Origin: Mesocentrotus franciscanus | Taxonomy: Eukaryota; Echinodermata; Echinoidea; Camarodonta; Strongylocentrotidae | Length of the DNA stretch: 64,000 bases | NCBI GenBank assembly: GCA_037976565.1 | Contig: CP137671.1 | Coordinates: 20,729,267 to 20,793,266 of the forward strand | Direction: 5' to 3' | Shown: positions 36,401-45,920 of the stretch, piece after piece | How the letters are laid out: every line of letters starts with the position of its first letter | How positions within the stretch are numbered: the first letter of the stretch is position 1 | Made by a program: the position numbers and the translations under genes | The notes under the pieces: model-generated | Told to the model about the DNA's origin: nothing | Database searches by the model: none | The model's input: the letters and a program-made list of their open reading frames with translations, nothing else

Positions 36401-39400
36401 AGGATCACCACGATTACTCCACGATTAAGACCACGATTTCAATCGTGACGCCAATCGTGATAGTGGGAACGCCCCATAACTTGTCTCTCTCGAATGGCCC
36501 TTTTCAATCTGATTGGAAGGTGGATTTAGTTAAGCCACTTCTTAAAAAGCATGGTATGGAGCTGATTTCAACAACCTTATACCAGTTAGAAATTTACAGT
36601 ATATATCAAAATTAGTGGAAGGAGCTGGCACTACACAGCAAATTCAAGAACACGTCTGTCAAAATGCAGCACGAAAACAGCCTTGGTCAGAATGAAAAAT
36701 GATCTTCTATTGGCCATGGACAATAAAAAAAAGTACCCGGTAACACTATTACATAGTTTAGTATTAGTATTGTTGCATCTTTTAAGCGCCGCATTCGACA
36801 CTATCGATCCCAGAATATTATTGAATATATAATATTGCAGTGGCGGATCCAGGGGGGGCACAGGGGGCATGTGCCCCCGGCCAAAAAAAGAAAAGGAGAA
36901 AAAGGAGGGGAAAGAAAAGGAGAGGAAAGAAAAAAAGGGAAGAGAGAAAGAAGAAGAAAAGAGGGAGGAAAGAAAAGGGAGAGGAGAAAAAGGAGGGGAA
37001 AGGGGAAGAGAGAGGAGAGAAAAGGCGGAAAAAGAAGAAAGGCGGAAAGACGGAGGAGAGAAAAGGGGGAAAAGGAGAATAATGAGAAGGGAAAAGACAG
37101 AAAGGGGGATGATATTATAAGAAGGTGTTTTTTTTTTAAGGGGCGGGGGGGGGGGATGCAATTTTAAGTCGAACATGACTAATACCAAAGATTTTATCTC
37201 CTTTATAACTTCTAACTTCTAACTTAGTCTTGAATTAATTTTCCGATATACCTATTCTAAGTGCTCTTTCAGCATGCAGATTGTCCCCGCCATTAATCCT
37301 GCCACAGTTGCTGGTTTCATTGTCATATTATTTTCTGTCATCCCTGTGGCCGCGAAGAGCCTACCACAAAGTTTCTTTCCGTTTCGCAAGCACTTTTTTT
37401 CCATGGCCTACATGTAATGCTTATTGCTTCCAGTTTGCAAAAGATTCCAGTGGCGGATCTATGGGGGGGGGGAGGGGTTAGGGTTTAACCCCCTTGGGCT
37501 GCCAAGTGAAAATGTGATGTGAATAGAAAAACGCCATCATGTGTCCAGACCCACACAGTATCCGCATCGTCATCGGGTCAAACCCCCCCTTGAACTGTTA
37601 CTTGATTTAAAAAGACGTTATCATGAACTGCTTTTTATGGTCTCCATTGTGTAAGTAGATGCCAGCAAAACATCACTTACGGGGGTTCAAAATAGCCCCC
37701 AAAAAAAAATAATAAAAAAATAAAATAAAATAGCCTCGCCGCTACGCGGCTCGGACCTTGCGGCTCGTGGACGATGATCTGCATCGTCACTGGGTCGAAC
37801 CCCCCTCAAACTGTTACTTGATTTTAAAAGACGTTATCATGAACTACTGTTTATGGTCTCCATTGTGTTAGTAGATGCCAGGAAAATATCACTTACGGGG
37901 GTTCAAAATAGCCCCCCAAAAATCGCCTCGCCGCTATGCGGCTCGGACTTCGCGGCTCGTGGACGATGCTCTGCATCGTCATTGGGTCGAACCCCCCTTA
38001 AACTGTTACTTGATTTAAAAAGACGTTATCATGCACTGCTTTTTATGGTCTCCATTGTGTTAGTATATAGATGCCAGGAAAACATCACTTACGGGGGTTC
38101 AAAATAGCAACAACAAAAAATCACTACGCGGCTCGGACTTCTAGGCTCGTGGACGATGCTCCGCATCGTCATTGGGTCGAACCCCCCTCAAACTGTTACT
38201 TGATTTAAAAAGACGTTATCATGAACTGCTGTTTATGGTCTCCATTGTGTTAGTATATGCCAGGAAAATATCACCTACGGGGTTCAAAATAGCCCCCCCA
38301 AAATCGCTTCGCCGCTACGCAGCTCGGACTTCGCGGCTCGTGGACGATGCTCAGCATCGTCATTGGGCCGAACCCCCCTTAAACTGTTACTTGATTTAAA
38401 AAGACGTAATTATCATGCACTGCTTTTTATGGTCTCCATTGTGTCAGTAGATGCCAGGAAAACATCACTTACGGGGGTTCAAAATATCACCCCCAAAATC
38501 GCCTCGCCACTACGCGGCTCGTGGACGATGCTCCGTGTCGTCATTGGGTCAACCCCCCCTCCCCCCTTAGCAAAAAGCTAGATCCCATCATCCGCCCCTG
38601 GGTCCCTACTCTTTGAGGGGGTAGGAGAAAGCAATTTTACGTCATATTACTCCAGGAAGTGCCTGAAAATGCACCTAATGTGGTTCTAAAATTTGCAAAT
38701 ACTTCCTACCTAGGGAGGGGGTTCTGACCCCCTCCCAGACCCACCTCTGCTTGGTCGCTCCCTCGCCGCTGACGCCTCGCTCCATCGTTTTTCATATATT
38801 TCACCCCATGCGATTTTGTGCCCCCCCCGGTAAGAAATTCCTGGATCCGCCACTGTATTGTATTCTTCGTTTGGTTTGAGCGACTGTGTTTTTTCATGGA
38901 TTGAATCATATCTTTCTTACAGACAACAAAAAATAATACTAGATGATGTAATACCGGGTATCTAAAAATTTCCAGGTTCCATATGGGGTTCCTCAAGGCC
39001 TCAAGGGTCACGTCTCGGCCCTCTCCTTTTTACACTCTATACAAGTAATCTGATCAACATTATTCAAAGCCGTTTCCCAAATGTTTCTTGTCATTGTTAT
39101 GCTGACGACACAGTTATACATTTTTTTCAGTCCTGATAAAGACCATCAAGATGACTGATAATATCTCAATTTTAGAATCATGTATACGGTATATCCCTTC
39201 TTGGATGTTCCAACATAAGCTAATTAATGCTTAAAGATGGAAAAACAGAGTTTCTCATTGTTAGACAAGTTGCAAAGCTAAATATTAATCATATTACAGT
39301 TGGAGACTCAGAAGTAAAACCATCAAGCTCTGTAAGAAATCTGGGTGTATGGCTTGATTCTCGTTTAAACATGGAGACGCACATATCTAACATATATGCA

Positions 39401-42400
39401 AATCTGCCTTTTATATGTTGTACAATCTCCATCACATTTGTAGATACTTACGACCAGAAAAGCACAGAAAGCCTCGTCTATGCATAATTTATTAGCTGTA
39501 TAGGCTTGATTATTATATTGAATTATTGTTTTGCTTCCCAGATTCACAAATAATCAAGTTGCAGCGTGTTCAAAATGCATGTGCAAAACTTGTGTCCAAT
39601 GCCTCAAATTTTCCCATATTACACCTGTTTTAATTAAGTTACGTTGGTTGCCAATAAGGTAGAGAATTGCATTGAAAATACTTTTGCTTGTTTACAAAGC
39701 ACTGAATGGTCAAGTCCCAAATTATTTGTCTGAATTATTATCTTTTAAATTGCATCCATATGCACGTAACCTGCGGAGTACCAAAGACAAGCTGCTTCTA
39801 AAGCTACCTCACACAAAAAACAAAAGTAACTCTTGGAGATTGCGCTTTCAGTTGCGCCGCTCCAAAGCTTTGGAATATCCTACCACTAGACATTTAAGAA
39901 AAGCCTCATCTGTTGCTGTCTTCAAAGTTTTGTTGAAGACGCAATTGTTTTTAAATATGTTTATTGTGTGTTTGTAAAGTAGCAATGTTAGGAGTTTTGT
40001 TTTCATCACAGTGCAGTAGAGTAGATTTATATAGTAGCTGGCTAGCAGCGCTATATAAATTGATCTAATTTATTATCATTAAACCGTATTAATTGCTGAG
40101 AGTCAGAATGGTGTTCACACATGAACTGTTACAGAATTAATGCCCTTCTGTCTCTCAGCGAGCGATATGATCGATACCATTACCTGAGCATGGCAGGCGC
40201 AATCCTCCATGGTAGAGTAGAAAATTTGTTTCAACGAGGCATCGCGCAGGGTCAGGCTGTCCAGGTGAGGCATATTACACAATCCGTAGGCCAGGCATCT
40301 AGATGACCCATAGGACTTGATTAGAGTCCCATTTATTGTGAAAGACTTCACCTAAAAGTGGGACAATCGGATATATAATACCAATGATGATGATGATGAT
40401 GTCAATGATAGTACAAAACAAACACATCAAAAACAATGAAATTAGGCAATGCACACAATCCCTGGGCCAGGCAAACAGATGAAGAAGAGCTCTCGACAAA
40501 AAATGCGATTTATTGTGAAACTTGACAAAAACTCTGTTTAAAATTGAAACCCCCATTTAACTTTCACCACTTCTAGAGCTGAGATTGCAGTAAGCCTAAA
40601 CTAAACACTAGCGCTGTGCAATGTAATCCCCCGCCAAGACCTTAAATTCATTATTAAATTCAAAATAAATTAAATAAATTAAATTCCTTAAATTCATTAT
40701 TTTTTGTTTTGTTACGTTTTCTAAACTGATTTGTACCAAAATGCTTTGTTTAGCTGTTTAAGGGGTTATAGCTCGACTAGCACATGTGCTATTATCTGGT
40801 CCCTTTTACCAACCAATAGTTTCTCTTCTTGTATATGTAAAATCATTGTATGAAATGTATGTATTGCTGTTGGTTTAAAATAAATCAAATCAAATCAATC
40901 AAAATCAAACCTTGACGGGGTGATAGAGAGGGAGAGAGAGATAAGCATGATAGAGGGATCGAGAGAGGAAGGGATCGAGAAAGAGTTAAATTGTTGATAT
41001 ATCGCCAATTCTGGGTCATTTTGCTTCGTTCGAACTTTCATTTTGGTCTTCATCTAAATTATGAGTGACCTTTGGACGTGAAAATATCTTAAAACAATTA
41101 GTAAAATATATATTTTCTACTTCTAATTTCCTTTCAGGCAGAGCCCCAGTAAGGGTTTGTTTACACTATTACGTAAGATGATGAAGAGTACAGCTGCAAT
41201 CGAATACCATAATCTCTCACACTGGAGCTGCAAGGCTCTGACCAAGTTTAAACGAGGGAAACAAAATGTTAATCCTGTGTTATAGTGGTGGGGTATATTT
41301 TAAACAAGAGATTTACGTAATGAAATATGACCTTAAAGGGAAATCCTACCCAAGACATCTACTCTAAAAGAAAGCAGAAAAATCAGAGACGCAATCTGGT
41401 GAAAGTTTCAATTAAATCTGACTAAATATAAGAAAGTTATTAATTTTTGAAAGTTGTAATCACTATACGTATGGGCACTTCAAATTGGCTGAAGCGGTAA
41501 TGTCAATGTGATGTAGTGCCGGACTACTTTCCCATCTGTTCCAACATATAAAATGACTAAAATTTGAATTTTTAAAAAGTTCATTGCTCAGGATAGGGTC
41601 TATTCTTTTCAGAAGACCTATAATAATATTTTATCTATAATATATTTTGAGTAGTGCCCCAAGGGATAAGGAACTTAAGAGAAAAACAGAAGTTAATGAT
41701 ATTTTTGTACACGGCAAATGGGAGAGTTATCCACGTCCTACGCCACAATCCACTGACCGAACTACTAATTTGAGATTCGTATGGACTTTAGTGATCACAT
41801 ATCTCAAACATTCATAACTTCCTTACTATTGGTCCGATTCCTTCAAACTTTCATACAATTAAATCAAATTAGTACAAGTTTTGGATTGCCCTTTAATGTT
41901 ATTGATAATGCTCATGATGATGATGATGATGATGATGATAATGATAATGCATAGCAAAAATAACAACAATAACGACAGCACACAATCACTTAAAGCCCTA
42001 CTGTACTACTTGTAGCTACTTGCTCCCTCTATATAGAAAACAATGTCTAAGCGGTGCCTACATGTGGTCCCCCATGATCCTCTTTTTCTTATGTTAATTG
42101 AGAGCTGAGTTGATGAGATAACCACCTGTCAATGACCATGCTAATCCCTCTAATCCCTCCTAACCAAACTAATGCAGAGGGGCTTTAAGTGAAGTCACCT
42201 GTGATTCGATCATTCTTGACCCATGGACTTCTAAATTCTCTCCATCTCCTAGGGCTAAATACAGGAACCATCCGGTCCCAACTGTCAACATGCACTGATT
42301 AAGAGCTTCATGCAAAGAAATCAGAAGAGAAATAATTTCTTTAATTCTTACCTGAGACTCCCGTGCCTTCTTTTCAAAGACAATGTAGAAGATTTCTCTG

Positions 42401-45351
42401 AAAGATGCTTTCTTGAGTTCAACTCTCTGAAGAGTCGGGAGTGTACAGACCTTGTCTGCAAGCTCACTAGACAGTGTGTTCCCATATGATCGCTTCAGAA
42501 AGACAACACTTTCCTGTACAGACAGAAAAAGCATAGATACAATGAAACAACAATCCTAACCAACTTTGTCAACTGAACTTCTCAATGTAAAACTGCATAC
42601 ATGATCAACATTGATCAACATGATTGGATCAAATAAGAAATTATACTTCATCATTTGCACTACCGGCATTCTACAATATTATTGCTGTAACAAGATTTGT
42701 TCTCAAAGATTCTTTCCACTTGTTAGACCTAGTGATCTTTGAAAAGACAAAACTCTGGGTAACTTTATCCTCATAAATTGTTTGTCAATACCTTGGATGC
42801 TTCCAATCAGCTTTCATGTTTTTAAGGCTCCTTGAGGTTCAAGTGTATTTTCTTTTTTTTTAATGTAAAATTCTTTTATTAGATGTAAGCTCTAAAACTT
42901 TGGATCTAATGGGTCAAAAGAGAAGAAAATTGCAAAGAGGTCAACACTTACCAGGCTCTTAAATGTGTAGAAGTATCCTGCAACAGTGTGTGCAGACATG
43001 TGTCTATCAACCTCGAGTTCTCTCATCCCTGAAAGCGAGCAGAAGCTTCTCTCCACCTTCCTGGCAACGTCTTCATTGAAACTCTCAAATACCACATCGA
43101 CTATGAACTTGCGAGCTTTTGCCTCAAAACCTGTGGTAGATTGAACCTCCGATTGTTGAAGATTGTTGACCAAGCCGGATGTGATGTCAAGGGCCACTTG
43201 TTTCTCCTGGGCAGCAGCAAAGAAGAGCAGGAACTTCATCTCACCCCTGTTCTTCCTGAGGATGACATCGAGCAGCATCTTGTAGTTTTCTGGATTTCTT
43301 TTGGCCTGTTCTGCAAGGTGCAAACCAGCCAGGTACTCCTGGAAGAGCTTGTGCGGAAAGAAGACTTTCCCCATCATGTGTGACTTCTTACTCTCTGATC
43401 TCCCAGGCTGCTTCTTATCCGTCGAAATGAGACCAACATCATATCCTCTTTGAAGGACTTCCTTATCGAATCTGTCTTTAGAAAAGACTAGATTGCTCTG
43501 CATGAGTCCCTCAAATGCCACTTTTGCTAGTTGGAGACGGTTCTTCTCAAGTGTGTCCTCACAGGAGGATCGACTTCTTGAATTGAAGTGGTGCTTGGTA
43601 AGGTAGCTGTCCTCCATGAACCCTATGATCTCCTGAAAGAGTTGGGAGAAGGTCTGCAATTGCTGAACCATCTTCCTGCGGTCTTCCTCCTTCCACAAGT
43701 GGCAAATCATGGCTAAGAAGATGGGATAGGGTGACATATACTCTGCAATCAGACTGCCCTTCTCCATAAACTTGACAAGGCTCTTTGCAGATTCTTCGTC
43801 GTCGCTGAAGAACCGATAGACAAATTCTTTGACGTTCTTCCTTGTGAAACCTTTGATCTCTACAAAGGCGTAGCGTTTCCGGAGCTCGGTGTCATTCCGT
43901 ATGTGGTTTACTTTGTTAGGTCTGGAGGTGATGATGACGAAACACTTCTTGTACTCTACACACTTAATGATCTTCAGGATAGAATCAAAACAGTGCTCTG
44001 TGGAGAGGTCCCTAGTGAACTCATCGTAGCCATCCAGCAGAATCAAAACCTTCTCTTGATTCTTCCTGATGTAGTAATTAAGCTGCATTGCGGTCACCTC
44101 ATTATCATCAGGCAGGTACGACTTCACGATCTCCCCGATCGTCTTCCCAGCTTTCACTTCCCTCAGGCAAACAGGCAAGACCAGCTTGAACTTCTGAAAG
44201 AGTGTCCCTTGGATCCAGTCATTGATGATTTTTGAGAGGAAGGTTGTTTTACCAACCCCAGCCTCTCCTTGTACAAGCACACGGCGCAGCAGGACATCGT
44301 TGACCTTGTTGTTCAGGATGTCTTCGTACCTCAGTGGTTTGGACTTGGAATTGGTGCCTTCACTGAGCAAGATCAAGTTGGTGTAGATTTTATTCAGTTC
44401 TATCAAGGTGTCAGGATCTAGCGGCTTTGTCTGCACTTGGCAGAATGTTACGGCGAATTCTTCCTTCAATTCCTCACAGCATTGGTCAATCTCCTCCTCA
44501 GTTGCATCTTGCTTTACACTGGAAATCTTGGTATAGATGGTCCCTACAATAGATGAGAGTAAAATAACACTATGGGATAACATCTACACCACAGCTCAAA
44601 GTAGTATCAAAATTGCTCTGGACATGGATTATAAAAACTGAGAGAGTGATAGCAATTTGAGACTTTTCCTTCCAGGGTCAGATGGGTTAATTGTCGATTG
44701 ATGGTACATGTATATACACATTACCCAAGAACTGTTAGTAATAAAGTCAAATGCAGGACTTGATTTACTACACCTGTTAGAGGGTGCGGGAGTGGGGGAA
44801 ATAGGCCGATGGCGTTGATTTCCCCCACAGAACCTTACTATGATATACAGATATACATGTATAGTGAAACCTGTATATAAAGACTGCTCAAGGGAAACAT
44901 AAAAAGTGGTCTTCATAGGCAAGTGATGTTTATGTACAGGTTCCTTTAGTACAGCTAGGTTACCATGAGAAACGAGATTCAAGGGAGAGAAAAAAGATGT
45001 GGTCTTTCTATACAGGTGGTTGCTAAAGCAGGTTTGACTGTATCTTTAATAGTCCTACAAAGCCATAGGTACACGCCTTCATTCTCACCTTGCGCAACTT
45101 TGTCCGCAAGATGCTTGAGACCACACTTGGAAAGAGCCTCTACCAGTCTTTCTCTTGTCTCACTTTCTATTGTGTCATTCCACCAGCAGCATAACATGGC
45201 ATATGTGGCTTCCTCTGTGCACTGTTTGTCTCTCTCCAGGTTACTGAGCTTTGCCGCACTGCAACCCAGGAAAAGCCCAAGCTTCCTGTAGTAGACATGG
45301 GACACCTCTTCAGCAAGAGCGTACAGTTCCACTTCAGAAACAGGGGGCAGC
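19678..45351 (-). CDS. NLR-type immune receptor (Death-NACHT-LRR), gene span
   Basis: Exons in transcript order: 45089-45351, 42952-44543, 42352-42513, 40184-40351, 23421-23591, 21458-21619, 20585-20985, 19768-19864 (or read-through to a TGA at 19678). All junctions have GT-AG sites and matching phases (2, 1, 0, 0, 0, 0, 0, 2). Together they encode about 1,000 residues with no internal stop. The order is Death domain, NACHT ATPase with winged helix, then LRRs. This is the architecture of the greatly expanded NLR (CATERPILLER) family of sea urchins: presumed cytosolic sensors that oligomerise on ligand binding. The first coding exon upstream of 45351 was not found; its donor must be phase 2. 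The 16.6-kb intron between the second and third LRR exons is full of transposons and may have lost LRR exons. Confidence 0.85.
20585..20985 (-). CDS. NLR exon: acidic linker plus two LRRs
   Basis: 401 nt, entered in phase 0 (acceptor ttcatttacag), left in phase 2 (ATCAG|gtatct). After an acidic segment ([15 protein letters not shown]) come [30 protein letters not shown] and [19 protein letters not shown]. The length suggests a fusion of two ancestral LRR exons. Confidence 0.82.
21458..21619 (-). CDS. NLR exon: LRR 4
   Basis: 54 codons, phase 0 at both ends (acceptor tttgatttcag, donor GAG|gtaatg). It starts [20 protein letters not shown] and includes [20 protein letters not shown]. This exon has no long ORF beyond it and is found only from its splice sites and LRR pattern. 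Confidence 0.82.
21661..21835. repeat. ATG/AAT trinucleotide microsatellite
   Basis: A run of (aat)n, (gatgat)n and (aat)n in an NLR intron. The poly-Ile ORF across it is spurious. Confidence 0.9.
21896..23270. repeat. Diverged direct repeat of about 220 bp, 1.1 kb apart
   Basis: About 21896-22112 and about 23020-23270 share, in the same order, aagtctgt(g/a)g, ctaggatagtggagatagg, gagtgatt(cca/ttg), gagactacgcctaagaagtttgaaaggaat versus gagattaggcctacgaaatttgaaaggaat, and gcactgcgtgcaaaa versus gtgcagcgtgcaaaa. The spacer has two TGACGTCA sites (about 22328 and 22569). It may be an unrecognised repeat with long terminal repeats or a local duplication. Confidence 0.5.
23421..23591 (-). CDS. 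NLR exon: LRR 3
   Basis: 57 codons, phase 0 at both ends (acceptor ctttcaaatgcag, donor CAG|gtatta). It begins [20 protein letters not shown] and contains [22 protein letters not shown] microsatellite lies directly beyond the donor. Confidence 0.83.
25159..25829 (+). CDS. Small two-exon ORF, unknown, inside the TIR-bounded unit
   Basis: An ATG with perfect Kozak context (caccATGg) at 25159 opens [11 protein letters not shown] and reaches a donor (CTTG|gttagt) at 25193. The next acceptor (attgctttgcag) leads to 25684, in matching phase, reading on as [20 protein letters not shown] and ending [22 protein letters not shown] at 25827-25829. The product would be 59 residues. No family recognised. 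An alternative splice to the exon at 26627 is possible, since that exon also begins TGATTCA. Confidence 0.35.
26627..27321 (+). CDS. Two further exon-like segments, unknown product
   Basis: 26627-26770 follows an acceptor (acttccag), ends at |gtaagt and is open as [20 protein letters not shown] and on to [19 protein letters not shown]. 27195-27321 is open as [20 protein letters not shown] followed by [19 protein letters not shown]. Both look coding in composition. Their phases (2 out, 0 in) do not agree, so an exon or a different donor is missing. No family recognised. Confidence 0.3.
27400..29440. other. AT-rich interior, no gene seen
   Basis: Includes a (TA)n run near 27408-27428. All ORFs are short and lack splice or domain support. 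Confidence 0.35.
29443..29640. mobile_element. Small inverted-repeat element
   Basis: ctctcgcggaaaactatccc at the left and ggggtagtttcccggagag at the right are imperfect inverted repeats about 200 bp apart. The interior repeats aattacccc/ggggtaattgtcc motifs in both orientations, so the whole can fold into a long hairpin. No duplication of the target was identified. Confidence 0.5.
31508..32870 (+). CDS. Harbinger transposase (HARBI1-like), frameshifted
   Basis: The first ORF (31508-32347, 279 aa) has the helix-turn-helix region ([20 protein letters not shown]) and two catalytic aspartates: D200 in [10 protein letters not shown] and D232 in [20 protein letters not shown]. The second frame continues from about 32340 as [20 protein letters not shown] and contains the catalytic glutamate in [16 protein letters not shown]; it ends at 32870. 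The complete DDE triad is therefore present but in two frames, the shift falling at about 32335-32345 between the second D and the E. It catalyses cut-and-paste transposition with the partner protein. The shift may be a mutation, an assembly error or, less likely, a tiny intron. Confidence 0.92.
33372..33620. repeat. GA-rich microsatellite inside Harbinger
   Basis: (GA)n with interruptions at about 33372-33466 and a shorter one at about 33593-33615, between the two Harbinger genes. Confidence 0.9.
34225..35869 (-). CDS. Harbinger second protein, MADF/Myb-like DNA-binding
   Basis: Exon 1 (35161 to about 35869) holds a MADF/SANT-like domain: [20 protein letters not shown] then [28 protein letters not shown] and [14 protein letters not shown]. 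It is followed by Ala/Ser/Gln-rich sequence. A phase-1 intron (A|gtaagt ... ctttcag) joins it to exon 2 (34225-34768), starting [20 protein letters not shown] and [11 protein letters not shown] one-base shift at about 34677-34683 then moves the frame to [20 protein letters not shown] and a Pro/Gln-rich tail. No ATG lies at the 5' end of exon 1 (a stop is directly upstream), so a first exon is missing or mutated. In known Harbingers this partner carries the transposase into the nucleus and onto DNA. Confidence 0.85.
36838..38855. mobile_element. 2.0-kb non-autonomous element with CAGTGGCGGATCC ends
   Basis: Ends CAGTGGCGGATCCAGG and CCTGGATCCGCCACTG are a perfect 16-bp inverted repeat. A 5-bp TATTG flanks each side (36833-36837 and 38856-38860). 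It is inserted in the CR1-like LINE reverse transcriptase. Inside are a purine-rich block (36885-37120) and a second left-type end at 37448 (CAGTGGCGGATC) that leads into a satellite. The ends resemble the hAT-like element at 11991, but hAT duplications are 8 bp, so the assignment is open. No transposase. Confidence 0.8.
37547..38560. repeat. About 190-bp satellite, five units
   Basis: Each unit has gcatcgtcattgggtcgaac, ccccccttaaactgttactt, aaaagacgttatcatg, tatggtctccattgtgt and cacttacgggggttcaaaat, closing with ctacgcggctcgg. Starts fall near 37560, 37780, 37970, 38160 and 38350. It lies inside the 2-kb element. Confidence 0.88.
40184..40351 (-). CDS. NLR exon: LRR 2
   Basis: 56 codons, phase 0 at both ends (acceptor ccacttttag, donor CAG|gtaatg). 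It contains [20 protein letters not shown], closely parallel to the neighbouring LRR exon. A LINE 3' end lies about 100 bp downstream in the intron. Confidence 0.83.
41337..41892. mobile_element. TTAA-flanked MITE, copy 2
   Basis: Left end AGGGAAATCCTACCCAAG; right end (complement) AGGGCAATCCAAAACTTG; TTAA at 41333-41336 and 41893-41896. 556 bp, no ORF. It shares ctctaaaagaaagcagaaa with copy 1 and aatttg(a)agtgcccat-type sequence with copy 3. It lies in the intron between LRR exons 1 and 2. Confidence 0.82.
41910..41950. repeat. (GAT)n microsatellite
   Basis: Run of gatgatgatgat and gataat beside the MITE in an NLR intron. Confidence 0.85.
42352..42513 (-). CDS. NLR exon: LRR 1
   Basis: 54 codons, phase 0 at both ends (acceptor ttctgtctgtacag, donor CAG|gtaaga). 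It contains [20 protein letters not shown], the LxxLxxLxLxxxxL pattern of one NLR-type leucine-rich repeat with its long helix. Confidence 0.85.
42952..44543 (-). CDS. NLR exon: NACHT ATPase domain
   Basis: 1,592 nt, 530 codons, no stop; entered in phase 1 (acceptor tctattgtag), left in phase 0 (CTG|gtaagt). Walker A is [10 protein letters not shown] at exon residues about 92-101. Walker B is [11 protein letters not shown], sensor 1 is FVIITSRPN, and the C-terminal winged-helix signature is [19 protein letters not shown]. All nucleotide-binding residues expected for a working NACHT are present. Long single NACHT exons are usual in this family. Confidence 0.93.
45089..45351 (-). CDS. NLR exon: Death domain
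   Basis: 263 nt, entered in phase 2 after tgttcctttcag and left in phase 1 at CAAG|gtgag. The peptide runs from [16 protein letters not shown] through [25 protein letters not shown], and [17 protein letters not shown]. The spacing of LGxxLGxxxxxL...W...LxxALxxxGLxxLAxxV matches the six-helix Death fold, which recruits adaptors through homotypic contacts. Confidence 0.85.
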
Positions 45352-45920
45352 CTGAAAGGAACAACAGTTTGAGTTTGATCAATCAATATCCTACATTAAA
45401 GTAGCTGTGCAAAGAAATTTCAAAAAAATTCACAAAATGGGCAAATTATACATGTAAGAAAAGCTTATATCATTGAGAACACGCATCATTAATTGCTTTA
45501 AAGTTGTGTAAATATTAATTACACACTTCAATAAGCATTTTCCAAGACCCTTCTCAGAACTTCATATCCTGGCTTGAAAGCGAAATATACGGGTACTGAA
45601 TCATGACGTCACATTTGGGGCAGGGAGCCGGAGTGCTAGCTCAGGGTGATAGCGAGAAGCACACATACACAGAGTTTACACGTGCAGAGTTGCATAGTGA
45701 GAGTGGACTAACAATCTCTCAAATTCAGGCAGTTAAACTTTTAAATTGCCCATTATGCCATTTGTATAATGTAAGCATTTTGATTATTCCAAATATCTTG
45801 TTATTTGTTGTTGTTTGTTAAGATGTCATCGTATGAATGGGGATGATGATGATCATGATGATTTTCTATGCAGTTCAATCGCTTCTGACTGTTATCAATC
45901 CTGAGAATAACAAGGGGAAC
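45352..45920. other. Region upstream of the NLR Death exon
   Basis: The first coding exon of the NLR should lie upstream on the - strand, but I could not identify one with a phase-2 donor. A palindromic TGACGTCA (CRE/ATF type) lies at about 45605-45612; its role is unknown. Confidence 0.35.

Larger units (their letters stand above)
30982..36476. mobile_element. PIF/Harbinger DNA transposon, 5,495 bp
   Basis: Inverted termini TGGGGGGTTCCCACTGTC and (complement) TGGGGCGTTCCCACTATC match at 16 of 18 positions. A TAA duplication flanks it (30979-30981 and 36477-36479), the usual 3-bp Harbinger target. It encodes a DDE transposase on the + strand and a MADF/Myb-like protein on the - strand, the standard two-gene set. 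Subterminal zones of about 400 bp are dense in acgat/tacgatc-like repeats. Both genes carry an apparent single-base frameshift. It is inserted in a CR1-like LINE. Confidence 0.95.
30760..40078 (+). mobile_element. CR1-like non-LTR retrotransposon remains, split by two insertions
   Basis: Reverse-transcriptase pieces occur in order on the + strand with frameshifts. These are [20 protein letters not shown] (about 30.84 kb), [20 protein letters not shown] (36.5 kb), [15 protein letters not shown] (36.78 kb), [17 protein letters not shown] (38.88 kb), VPYGVPQG (38.97 kb), YADDT (about 39.10 kb; the catalytic box), [20 protein letters not shown] (39.33 kb) and [20 protein letters not shown] (39.67 kb). 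The 3' end is gcgctatataaattg near 40050 plus an AT tail. Harbinger (30982-36476) and a 2-kb element (36838-38855) interrupt it. It lies antisense in the NLR intron and is inactive. Confidence 0.85.

Noticed and set aside
36835..37188. Lys/Glu/Arg-rich ORFs at 36.8-37.2 kb
   Set aside because: Products of a purine-rich block inside the 2-kb element.
39227..39977. Independent genes at 39.2-40.0 kb
   Set aside because: They are frame fragments of the CR1-like reverse transcriptase and its C-terminus.
43141..44235. + strand ORFs opposite the NACHT exon
   Set aside because: Shadows of the NACHT coding strand, which has clear Walker motifs.
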